Origin: an uncultured Mediterraneibacter sp.
GTDB taxonomy: Bacteria > Bacillota > Clostridia > Lachnospirales > Lachnospiraceae
Assembly (NCBI GenBank): GCA_944376695.1
Contig: CALWDM010000024.1
Span: 1 to 39,102, forward strand
Direction: 5' to 3'
DNA length: 39,102 nucleotides
Shown in pieces: positions 1-7,938 of the stretch. The notes under the pieces are model-generated. The model saw only the letters and a list, made by a program, of their open reading frames with translations. It was not told where the DNA came from and searched no databases. The position numbers and the translations under genes were made by a program. How positions within the stretch are numbered: the first letter of the stretch is position 1; the number at the start of each line of letters is the position of its first letter.

Positions 1-113
1 AACTCCGTCGTCGCCTGCGCGTCCCCTGCTGCATGCACTTCCACCGCGCCTAAGGGCGCTGTCAGGAGGCACAGGCTGAAAATCCCGGTTAAAATCCATT
101 TCTTCATTTTCAT
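1..113 (-). CDS. Exported protein, 5' fragment (runs off window)
   Basis: Only the first 37 codons are visible; the gene continues past the left edge. The start ATG (complement of 111-113) has an AGGAGG site at 121-126. The visible residues form a signal peptide: a short basic start (MKMKKW), a hydrophobic stretch (ILTGIFSLCLLTAPLGAV) and a probable cleavage region at VHAAG. It starts 18 bases after the stop of the giant surface-protein gene and has its own ribosome binding site, so it is very likely the next gene of the same operon. Its function cannot be told from this fragment; another secreted or surface component is the simplest inference. Confidence 0.7.
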   Translation of the reverse strand, partial: MKMKKWILTGIFSLCLLTAPLGAVEVHAAGDAQATTE

Positions 114-131
114 TATTCCGCCTCCTGACTG

Positions 132-3100
132 TTAGTTTCCTGCTGCTGCCTTACTGAATATAAAGTTGATTTGCCCTGTAAACGGCGCTCCGTCCGCCAC
201 ATTTGGTTCTGCAGAAGAGCGGAAGTACAATGGCAGTTCATTTGGACTTGCAAACTTCAGGGTTCCCACTTTGCCGTCTCCACCGATCTGTGAGGCTGCC
301 GGCGCCGTATTGATTGTTCCGAGGAAACAGGTCAGATTGATTGTTTCCGTGCCGCTTCCTGAAGTTCTGGAAATCTGTATTGCATTCACATCCTGCGACT
401 GCTGGATCTCCTGAATCACCACGTCCACCCCGGGATCCGGGTCAGGTATTTCTGCCTGATTTCCGTCGTCATCCCGGACAGGCGTGATCGTGATCTTCTG
501 GTTTGCGGAATATATATGCTTATCCGCCGGGTTCACGTTGTCCAGCATGGTGATCTGTTTCGGATAGTGGATGATGCTCTCCACCTCGGTTCCCAGCACA
601 GCCGTTGTAAGCGTCTCCACGCTGGGGAGTGTTGTGATACCTTCTATGTCAGTTTTTGCAATATATGTTGCTCCGCTTTCCTTCTCTCCAAAGTTGTCCG
701 GAAGAGATGTGGTGCCATTGCTGTTTGTCCAGGCGTAGATGCGATACTTCGCGCCGTCATCCCACTCATGAGACACATTGGCCTTTGGGAACGTTACCGT
801 AAATCCATCCTCACCATCAGGTTCTATGACGGCCTCTGTCACAGCGTCTCCTGTTTGCTGTCCCTGCATTGTCACACCGCCGCTTCCGTCTGTTTTTCCC
901 ACAGCGAATATCTGGTAAGCGCCCTCGTCATTGCCAGGGTTCTGCTTGTACAATGCCACAGTCAGCTCTCCGGCGAATTGCGGATCGTTGAGCAAATCAT
1001 CCACAGATATAATGCTGCTTCCCGCCATCGCAAATGTGCCGCTGATCTTAATGTCGTCTCCCTCACCGTCGCCCTCGTAGAACATCTTGCCTTTGGTCTG
1101 GTTTTCTATTGTAGGAGCCCCGCTCGCAGCTCCCTCGCTGTAGATCCGGGGAATCACATAAAGCTGCTTTGCATTGCAGGGGTAGTCTGTCTTCAGGAAT
1201 GCTGCTTCCAGTCCGCTATCATCGCTGTAACTTCTGCCTGCATCTGCCTGCGTCTTGTCCCCGTTTCCTGCATTCCACATATAGATTCGGTATATCATGG
1301 GGCTTCTGCCCACTTCATTGATGCCGGTAAATTTCAAGGTAATCCCTGTAATATCTTCATCCTCAAATTCAGTTACAGACACCTCAAGGCTTGTTCCCTC
1401 GGCAAACCTGGTATAAAACATCCCCTCCTCTTTCGTCTCCTTTCTTTCAGAGCTTCCATCGCTCAGGTTTATACTTCCCTTTTCAGTAATTCCCCATATA
1501 GTATTATCTGCGTTCGGCTGCTGTGGAGGCTCCTGTGCATAAACCGCATAATAAGCAGTTTTGTCGCTGCTTTCGTCTACTTTCCCTTTCATGTAGAACG
1601 TAGCTTCCAGTGAATATGTGCCTTCGTCTCCTTTCGCATTCTCCTTCTTACCCTCCATGTACACATTCGTTTCCACCGGGGTAACAGGCGGTTTTTCCTC
1701 TCCTTCTTTCTGGTTTTCCTCGCCGGGATACATCAGGCCTTCCTGGCTGTACATGATCTTGCTCATCTCCAGCCCGGTTTTTACGCTTGGCGCCTTTGTT
1801 CTTGAGCTTCCATCTAGCGGGTTCAGATTTGTCTCTGTAAAATCGCTGCCTTCTTCGTTGGAGTTGTTCCACGCCACGATGTAATAGACTGCCTCGTCCT
1901 CCCACTGATGTGTGATCGTATCCACCTCTGTAAAGTTATAGGATACGGTTACGGTATCATCTGACTGCGCACCATCTGGCTCCGTCTTCATTGCCACGCT
2001 TCCCGCGTCCACTTTGCTTTCCGACGGATTACCAGAGGTCTGTCCTCCCTCAAGGATTTCCCCTTCGAATACCCATCCATCGGCCTCGTCACCGTCCGGA
2101 TTTACTTTATACACAGCGGTGTGCACCTTGCTCTCCTCCGGCGCATCTGTTCCGATCTGAAGGCTTTCAGGATAATTCGGGTCGATTCCGAAATCTGCTG
2201 TCAGGCGAAAGGCCGTCTCCGAGTAGATCAGTTTGGCTTCGGGGCTTGTAAGCTGCTTGATCATATTGCTGTCATCCCCGCTCACCATCTTCTTTGGCAG
2301 CACGGTGACCTCATGAGTCTCGCCGGGGATGTCTTTGCCCGTTTGGAGGAAGAGTTCCTCCGTCGCCTGTGTTCTAACCGCCGGATCTATGGTACTGTTT
2401 CCTGCATTCGCCAGTTCGCCATTATCCGGCTTGTCTATATTGCCGTCGCCCCATGCATGTACGCCGTAAACTGCACCTTCATCCCACTCGTAACTGATGC
2501 TGCCACCGTTGTCTTTGACAGCGAACGCCAAAGTAAATGTATCTCCACTCGTGGATACGCCTTCGCCATCCACTCCCAGCTTCTGCATGTTGTTCGCAAC
2601 ATAGGTTCCTCCCTCAAGCTCTGCGCTCAGGCTTCCGTCTGCTTTTTGGCTGATGGTTCCGTATCCGATCACGCTGCTGCTGTTATCAGATTCTATTACC
2701 TCTGTCGGATCACTGGCATTCCGCCCTATCTCCTGCTTCGTCACGGCGAACTGTACGCCGTCCAGCGCGTCCGCATCTCCGCTGAATCCAAAGGTACCTG
2801 TAATCTCAAAAGAACCATTCTGTACGCCCGGTTCAGGGCTTCCATGTGTGTAGGTAGTCACTGGCGCGCCTGCCTTCAGGATGTTGTTGTTATCCGTGCT
2901 GGTGATGGCGGAATCTGCATAGCGGGGACTCAGGTAAAGGGTGCCAAGTCCTGTGCTGGCGCCGTTCTTCTCACCGAACAGGGCATTCCAGATATCCGAA
3001 TTGTTTTCTCCCAGCGCGGCCAGGTCAAGCGTCGTCTCTTCTTTTGCAATTGTGTAGTCATACGTTCCGGCTGATGCATCAGCTCCCTGCCGGATGACCC

Positions 3101-6100
3101 ATCCATCAAACCGTTTGCCGTCTATAGATGCGGGCAATCCGGTTGTGCCGGTCTGGCCTTCACCCAGTACATTCGGCAACTCGACGGTATGGTTATGTTC
3201 TCCGCCGATATCAATGTCCTCTCCGATATACCATCGGTCCGCGTGGTCTGCATTCCACTGATTCATGTACTCCTGAGCTTCTGCCGTCAGACTGACGCCC
3301 TGCGGCGCGGTCATCTGTACGCCCACGCCCCTCAGGTAATACAGCCATGCCAGATCTCCCTGTGCGCCGGATGTTACCTGCGCCTTTGCCTGACTGTTTG
3401 TCTGGTCGTAAATATATTTCGTTCCATCCTCTGCCTCAAACCGGTAGGGGAATCCTCCAAGCACCACTTCCGTGCCCTCATAGGCGCTTACCTGACGCGT
3501 TTCCTTTTCGAAGCTGTTTTGCAGTGCATCCGTTGGGTAAATATTTCCCGTTCCTGTCCCCGGAGTGAAGTACCCGCTCTGCAGATAGGTGGAATAGCTT
3601 ACGCCGTTTACAAGCCACTGGCTTCCATCTCCGGCGGTATCCGGGATGAGACGGATTTCATACTTGTTCGCCCCGCCTATCAGCTTTCCATCATTGAGGA
3701 GCTTCTGGTAAAGCGTCCTCACGTTTATGGCGTCTCCCGGCAGCCACTGTTCGCTGTGCCCCGTATCGTCCGGATAGAGGTCTTTATATGTATAAGCAGC
3801 TGCCTGCTTTTCCGGAACCCCGGCATCGTCATCCTTGCTGGCCCATACCTCAAACTTATAGCCTTTCAGTTTATCCGTCCCGGAAGGCACATGTGGCTGT
3901 ATGATATAATTTTCCGTACCGCTGTATTTCAGCGTGGCGGCAGAGGTACTGTCCGTTGGATAGTACTTACTACTGCTGGTATCCCAATAAGCTACTGCCA
4001 TTTCCACCGGTTTTGACACAATGGAAATCGCTCCCATGGGCTTCTCGCTCTGATTAAATCCCGGCAGCTGACTGGCTGCGGTATTTCCCAGCGGCTGATA
4101 GGCATATCTGTATGTGCTGCCTGACATCTTCTCCACATAAATGGAACCATTCTGCTTATATGGTCCTGCATACTGGGCGCTGTCCCCCCTGTAGCCATCC
4201 TCCTTGCTGTTCCATCCTCTTGTTGTGATCGCAGGGAGCCCGTAGCCTTCATATGGCTGCAGGTAAAACCAAAGTCCCGATTTCGTTCCGCCCGGAGGTG
4301 TTATCTGATCCGACGGATATACACCCGGCTGAAAATAGCTTCCTTCTACCAGGAGCCTTCTCTTACCGCTGTTGTCCTCCATATAGCTTCCCGTAGGTGT
4401 GCCGCTTGTAACGTCGTAGAGGTTGTCTGTCTGAGCTCCCCCACCCTCATGCACGCCGTCGATCTTTTCTATGATATAGTTCTGCTGTACTGTACTTCCA
4501 TTGGTATATAAAATTTTGAAATCATTGGTACAGTTCCTGATCGTAATATAAAATCGGTACCATGTCAGTTTCTGGTACGCACTTCCGCTGCCAGTGGTGA
4601 ACCGATACATACTGTTCAGTGATTGTGTAGTGCTGCCGTTCCTGTCCGTGCCAGCAGCGTTTCCCTCTGCAAAGTTGGTGCATCGTACTGTCAGTACTGC
4701 GCCGCCGGGCAGCTGACGTGTCACTGTACCGTCGGCTCCCGCTGTTCTGGGAAGTTCGATGTAGGTACGCTCAAAATTTCCGGTGGCGTACTGACCGCCC
4801 TGTCTGTAAATGTCCACATACAGCCCCTGGGGTGCATACACGAAATTTCCGTTTGACGCATATCTTCCCCACGACGATTCCAGCACGAAGTCCATTCCGC
4901 CGCCGGTAGGCACTTCCCTGACAGGGATACTGGTCGTTGCCGGGTTGTGAGGGTTCAGCGTTGTTGTACCCTTCCCACTACCATAATTCCCCTGCCCGGA
5001 CACGCCCTCACTCACGCTATAATACTGTGTCCCAGGTGTGCTGCCAAAACCAGTGGCATAGGCCTCGTATCCTACATAGGGCCTTCCTCCATCCACATAG
5101 GTACCAAACCCATCCACATCCCCGCTCCGCGCCGTATATCTCGGAGCCGTAATCGCTGCATGGGAGCTGCCATCTGCCTTCGTTACACTTGTGGCATAGA
5201 AACAGAGGATCCCGTGCGAATACTGATGTTGTCCTGGATTATATGCCCAGATTCCTCCCCATACGACGCCGTCTCCGTCATCCTCCCAGACTACCATCTC
5301 CGGTATCGTCACCGTGACATTCTGCGCAGGCATCTCAAACCGGAACTGGAAAGTCGTGGTCGCTTCGTCTAATATGCCGGGCCACTCTGTGGCGCTCATG
5401 TTCCCCCGGTCGTCCGAGCTTCGGGCAAGGCCAAAAGTTGCAGTGATTCCGCTGATTCCTACTTTTGCTCGCTTTATGCCCTGGTTCAGGCTGATTCTTG
5501 CCGTCACCCATTCGCCTGCTTTGGCTTTGTTGCCGCCTGCTTCTGTATCGATCTGCAGATTCCAGTCATATTTGTCCTGAGGGTCTCCGTCCTTTGTATT
5601 ATCTGTGATTGTATATGTAGTCTGGCTTGTCAGTGCATAGTAAAGACGGATCTCCACATTGTCCGGCAGCCGGTACGCCGCCTCCACGCCGTCCAGAGCG
5701 TTATCCAGCGTGCTGTCTCCGTCTGTTTTATCTGTCTCGCTTGCCGTATAGTACCACTCCCACTGACCGTCGTCTGTCTGATACGGGTAGAGTCCGGTCA
5801 GTATCACCGGTTCATCCGATGTGCCGCTATAGACGAATCCTGCCTCCTCATATTCCCTCGGCTGCTTGCCGGATTCGTTATATTCCGGGATGCTGTGATT
5901 CTCGCCTTTGACCAGGCTTCCGCCCTGAAAATCAAATGCCGTACTGCTCAGGCTGACTGTAATGCTCTCCGCCGCGTACTGCTTTACCTCAATGGAAGCC
6001 TCTGCCCTGGCCGCGGCCGGGGCGCTCTGAAACTCTTTTAACGACTCCTCCAGCACGGAAAGAGCCACCGCGTTTGGCGGGCCCTCCGGCTCTGCTCCGT

Positions 6101-6515
6101 CCGCCCCCTCCGGAGCCGGTGCGTCAGCCTGATCGTCCTGAGCGCTGCCGCCCTCCTGCGCGGGCTGGCCCTGAGACTCCTGGGCTGCCGTTTCTGACGC
6201 AGCTGTCTGCCCCTGTGACGGCTCTCCAGCCGGGATATCCCGGGTGCTGCCGTCCGCCTCCGTCTGCTGGCTCTGTATGCCTCCGGTTCCGGACACGCTG
6301 TCCTGGCTCTGGGATTCCTGCGCCTGCTCTTCCTCCGGAGTTCCTGCCTCAGCCCGGGCTTTTGCCCCCTGGGCGTAAGCCTGCGTAAAGATCCCGTTTC
6401 CCACCGGGAGCAGCATGGCCGCTGCCATCGCCGCTGCCAGCCAGCGTTTCCATCCTCTGGCCCTTCCTCCGGCTGTTCTCCTGTTTTTTTCTTTTCTTCG
6501 TTTGATCTGTCTCAT
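132..6515 (-). CDS. Giant exported surface protein with four C-terminal repeat domains
   Basis: The product is 2127 residues. Residues 1-48 look like a long signal peptide: a very basic n-region (about residues 5-24), a hydrophobic core with WLAAAMAAAMLLPVG, and a probable cut after AYA at 48. Residues about 50-160 are a low-complexity linker rich in Glu, Gln, Ser, Ala and Pro. A motif FEMPAQNVTVTIP resembles the end of InlB-like B repeats. The C-terminal third holds four related units starting near residues 1237, 1438, 1637 and 1826. Each opens with a (T/S)GTF or ADF/ATF-like strand and closes with YxIYAW-like strands followed by Asn/Gly (AWGDGN, AWNNSN, MWNAGNG, AWTNSNG). I see no LPxTG, WxL or choline-binding motif, so how it is held at the surface is unknown. 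GGAGGTGA lies upstream of the ATG, and the PepSY gene ends 28 bases before it. I do not recognise a named family; an adhesin or matrix role is inference. Confidence 0.85.
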   Translation of the reverse strand: MRQIKRRKEKNRRTAGGRARGWKRWLAAAMAAAMLLPVGNGIFTQAYAQGAKARAEAGTPEEEQAQESQSQDSVSGTGGIQSQQTEADGSTRDIPAGEPSQGQTAASETAAQESQGQPAQEGGSAQDDQADAPAPEGADGAEPEGPPNAVALSVLEESLKEFQSAPAAARAEASIEVKQYAAESITVSLSSTAFDFQGGSLVKGENHSIPEYNESGKQPREYEEAGFVYSGTSDEPVILTGLYPYQTDDGQWEWYYTASETDKTDGDSTLDNALDGVEAAYRLPDNVEIRLYYALTSQTTYTITDNTKDGDPQDKYDWNLQIDTEAGGNKAKAGEWVTARISLNQGIKRAKVGISGITATFGLARSSDDRGNMSATEWPGILDEATTTFQFRFEMPAQNVTVTIPEMVVWEDDGDGVVWGGIWAYNPGQHQYSHGILCFYATSVTKADGSSHAAITAPRYTARSGDVDGFGTYVDGGRPYVGYEAYATGFGSTPGTQYYSVSEGVSGQGNYGSGKGTTTLNPHNPATTSIPVREVPTGGGMDFVLESSWGRYASNGNFVYAPQGLYVDIYRQGGQYATGNFERTYIELPRTAGADGTVTRQLPGGAVLTVRCTNFAEGNAAGTDRNGSTTQSLNSMYRFTTGSGSAYQKLTWYRFYITIRNCTNDFKILYTNGSTVQQNYIIEKIDGVHEGGGAQTDNLYDVTSGTPTGSYMEDNSGKRRLLVEGSYFQPGVYPSDQITPPGGTKSGLWFYLQPYEGYGLPAITTRGWNSKEDGYRGDSAQYAGPYKQNGSIYVEKMSGSTYRYAYQPLGNTAASQLPGFNQSEKPMGAISIVSKPVEMAVAYWDTSSSKYYPTDSTSAATLKYSGTENYIIQPHVPSGTDKLKGYKFEVWASKDDDAGVPEKQAAAYTYKDLYPDDTGHSEQWLPGDAINVRTLYQKLLNDGKLIGGANKYEIRLIPDTAGDGSQWLVNGVSYSTYLQSGYFTPGTGTGNIYPTDALQNSFEKETRQVSAYEGTEVVLGGFPYRFEAEDGTKYIYDQTNSQAKAQVTSGAQGDLAWLYYLRGVGVQMTAPQGVSLTAEAQEYMNQWNADHADRWYIGEDIDIGGEHNHTVELPNVLGEGQTGTTGLPASIDGKRFDGWVIRQGADASAGTYDYTIAKEETTLDLAALGENNSDIWNALFGEKNGASTGLGTLYLSPRYADSAITSTDNNNILKAGAPVTTYTHGSPEPGVQNGSFEITGTFGFSGDADALDGVQFAVTKQEIGRNASDPTEVIESDNSSSVIGYGTISQKADGSLSAELEGGTYVANNMQKLGVDGEGVSTSGDTFTLAFAVKDNGGSISYEWDEGAVYGVHAWGDGNIDKPDNGELANAGNSTIDPAVRTQATEELFLQTGKDIPGETHEVTVLPKKMVSGDDSNMIKQLTSPEAKLIYSETAFRLTADFGIDPNYPESLQIGTDAPEESKVHTAVYKVNPDGDEADGWVFEGEILEGGQTSGNPSESKVDAGSVAMKTEPDGAQSDDTVTVSYNFTEVDTITHQWEDEAVYYIVAWNNSNEEGSDFTETNLNPLDGSSRTKAPSVKTGLEMSKIMYSQEGLMYPGEENQKEGEEKPPVTPVETNVYMEGKKENAKGDEGTYSLEATFYMKGKVDESSDKTAYYAVYAQEPPQQPNADNTIWGITEKGSINLSDGSSERKETKEEGMFYTRFAEGTSLEVSVTEFEDEDITGITLKFTGINEVGRSPMIYRIYMWNAGNGDKTQADAGRSYSDDSGLEAAFLKTDYPCNAKQLYVIPRIYSEGAASGAPTIENQTKGKMFYEGDGEGDDIKISGTFAMAGSSIISVDDLLNDPQFAGELTVALYKQNPGNDEGAYQIFAVGKTDGSGGVTMQGQQTGDAVTEAVIEPDGEDGFTVTFPKANVSHEWDDGAKYRIYAWTNSNGTTSLPDNFGEKESGATYIAKTDIEGITTLPSVETLTTAVLGTEVESIIHYPKQITMLDNVNPADKHIYSANQKITITPVRDDDGNQAEIPDPDPGVDVVIQEIQQSQDVNAIQISRTSGSGTETINLTCFLGTINTAPAASQIGGDGKVGTLKFASPNELPLYFRSSAEPNVADGAPFTGQINFIFSKAAAGN

Positions 6516-6543
6516 TTCCCTTCTTCACCTCCTCCCGGTTTTT

Positions 6544-7008
6544 TTACTCTTTCTGGTTGGCAAATATCCCGCCTGTCTCTGCATCGATCCATATCAGTCT
6601 GTCCTCATTTCCTTTGCTGGCCTGCGCTGCCCAGTAGTAGTTTCCCTGCCTCTCTGTGAGGGTGATGTTTTCGATAGAATATCCTTCCCCGGCTTCTTTT
6701 GTAATGATCTCCCCGGCTTCCTCCCGGCTCACAGGGACGGAGGCTTCCTCCTCCATGATCTCGCCGATATTGACCTCCACCGCTCCGTCCTCCCGGACGG
6801 TCACCCCGGTCTGTTCCTCGATCTGCGCTTTCTGCTCTTCCGTGATCTCTGCTGTCTCTTCTGAGACATTCCCGCTGTCCTCGGCAGCTTCTTTTCCCTT
6901 CTGCTCCGGACCGCCGCTTCCGCTCATCCGCATACCAGCCGCCAGGGCAAGGACCGCTGCCGCGCAGAGTCCTGTCAAAGCCAGAATTTTTCTCTTCCTG
7001 TTCTTCAC
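6544..7008 (-). CDS. Membrane-anchored PepSY-domain protein
   Basis: The product is 154 residues. The N-terminus has a basic start (MKNRKRK) and one hydrophobic segment (about residues 8-26), so it is a signal anchor or signal peptide. No proper lipobox is present; the single Cys in the segment lies in TGLC. A charged Glu/Lys-rich linker follows. Residues about 93-154 match the PepSY pattern: a helix with VSREEAGEIITKEAG, then strands with NITLTERQGNYYWAAQA and IWIDAETGGIF. PepSY domains occur in M4 protease propeptides and in small envelope proteins that are often proposed to restrain proteases. The gene begins 2 bases after the Rrf2 stop and is followed by the giant exported protein, so it probably works with that protein at the cell surface. 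The specific role is inferred. Confidence 0.8.
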   Translation of the reverse strand: MKNRKRKILALTGLCAAAVLALAAGMRMSGSGGPEQKGKEAAEDSGNVSEETAEITEEQKAQIEEQTGVTVREDGAVEVNIGEIMEEEASVPVSREEAGEIITKEAGEGYSIENITLTERQGNYYWAAQASKGNEDRLIWIDAETGGIFANQKE

Positions 7009-7010
7009 TG

Positions 7011-7502
7011 TTATTTGCCTTCTTTTTCCGTAATTTTATCTGGAATATATATTACGCATCTTGCCGCTCCCGGCGGCCCGGACGGTTTTTCCTCTTCGTC
7101 CGCCATGTCTGTGATCTCTTCCAGACTTCTGGAAAACCATCTGCTCTCCAGTTCCTCCTGGATGCGCTCGTAATACCTGTGCATCTTGCAGTCTGCCGAC
7201 GCGCCGCGGCAGCAATAGGAATCCGGCTCCAGGCACCGGCTGATTTTAATGGTCGGTTCCATGATCCTGAGCACTTCGTAAAGCGTGATCTCCCTGAGCG
7301 TCTTTCGGAGATAATATCCTCCTTTCGCCCCGGCCAGGGAACCAAGAAGCCCCGCTTCCCGCAGCCTGCGGGCGATCTTAAGGAGATACTTCGGCAGGAT
7401 CTTCGCCTGCTCCGCCACTGTGTTTCCAGACACAGGAGCGCTCATATTTCCCATACATAAAAGAAAGCGGATGGCATAGTCGGTCGTAATATTAAACTGC
7501 AT
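7011..7502 (-). CDS. Rrf2 family transcriptional regulator, probably Fe-S
   Basis: The product is 163 residues when started at MQFNITTDYAIRFLL, which has an AGGGGAG site about 9 bases upstream. A longer reading with 12 extra residues lacks that support. The N-terminus is the Rrf2 winged helix (TTDYAIRFL...GNTVAEQAKILPKYLLKIARRLREAGLL...GAKGGYYL). Four cysteines, C90, C97, C98 and C105, lie where IscR and NsrR carry their iron-sulfur ligands, so redox, nitric oxide or iron sensing is likely. It is the first gene of a tight array with the PepSY protein (2-base gap) and the giant exported protein, which it probably controls together with itself. The target signal cannot be told from sequence. 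Confidence 0.88.
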   Translation of the reverse strand: MQFNITTDYAIRFLLCMGNMSAPVSGNTVAEQAKILPKYLLKIARRLREAGLLGSLAGAKGGYYLRKTLREITLYEVLRIMEPTIKISRCLEPDSYCCRGASADCKMHRYYERIQEELESRWFSRSLEEITDMADEEEKPSGPPGAARCVIYIPDKITEKEGK

Positions 7503-7569
7503 TGTATTCTCTCCCCTTTCCTGCAGAAGCATTTTCAAAACCTGTCCTGAGTGGTTTCTGTTTGTCTAA

Positions 7570-7603
7570 AAAAAGCAACACAATAAGCATTGTGTTGCTT
7601 TTT
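7570..7603 (-). terminator. Palindromic hairpin upstream of Rrf2 gene (terminator or attenuator)
   Basis: A perfect 15-base stem with an AAGC loop (arms 7570-7584 and 7589-7603). Read on the minus strand, the stem GCAACACAAT/ATTGTGTTGC is followed by seven U residues (complement of 7568-7574), which fits an intrinsic terminator. It sits about 65 bases upstream of the Rrf2 start and in the same direction, so it could end read-through from ppk1 or attenuate the Rrf2 operon. An inverted near-copy is at 7801-7836. Confidence 0.6.
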
Positions 7604-7800
7604 GTTGCCCCGCCGGAGGCGGACTTCTGCTTCAGAGCAGCAATCGACAGCAAAATCAACAGGTTGCAGGCTGTTTATCTCCGGGAAAAATGAACTTTAT
7701 TTTCGATATTTTGTATTTTTTATGAATTTTATGTTGACAAAGTATGTAGAATCATGTAAATATATCTTAAATACATTTTTCAAACATTTGTGTCTTAACA

Positions 7801-7836
7801 AAAAAAACAACACAATGCTTATTGTGTTGTTTTTTT
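7801..7836 (-). terminator. Palindromic hairpin with U-tracts on both strands
   Basis: A perfect 16-base stem (7801-7816 and 7821-7836) with a GCTT loop. The outer seven pairs are A-T, so either strand yields a GC-containing inner stem followed by at least seven U residues; it can end transcription in both directions. The core is the reverse complement of the hairpin at 7570-7603 apart from one outer pair, including the loop (GCTT against AAGC). Confidence 0.6.
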
Positions 7837-7852
7837 GTTATGTCAGAAAAAG

Positions 7853-7890
7853 GGTCTGTCAGCCAATACCGGGGGCATTCCTGACAGACC
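7853..7890 (-). terminator. Probable ppk1 terminator
   Basis: Perfect 10-base arms GGTCTGTCAG (7853-7862) and CTGACAGACC (7881-7890) with an 18-base loop. On the minus strand the stem is followed by CTTTTTC. It lies 49 bases after the ppk1 stop codon, in the right direction to end that transcript. Confidence 0.6.
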
Positions 7891-7938
7891 GGTTCGTCTT
7901 CTTCTCCGTAACCTTTTTGTCCGGTTCTGAACCTTATC

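Larger units (their letters stand above)
7503..7938. other. Intergenic region between ppk1 and the Rrf2 operon
   Basis: There are 436 bases with no convincing gene. The region holds two perfect palindromic hairpins (7570-7603 and 7801-7836) that are inverted copies of each other, and a third hairpin (7853-7890) at the ppk1 end. A small GC hairpin (CCGCC-GGA-GGCGG, about 7609-7621) and an AT-rich stretch (about 7685-7800) lie between the first two. TTGACA at 7734-7739 on the plus strand is a good -35 but its best -10 (TAAATA, 17 bases on) is weak. I see no clear promoter between 7503 and 7569, so transcription of the Rrf2 operon may start further upstream and pass through the hairpins. Confidence 0.6.

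Noticed and set aside
516-1613. Long plus-strand frame inside the giant surface protein gene
   Set aside because: It is antisense to a strongly supported gene, has no recognisable motif, and its length follows from the codon use of the opposite strand.
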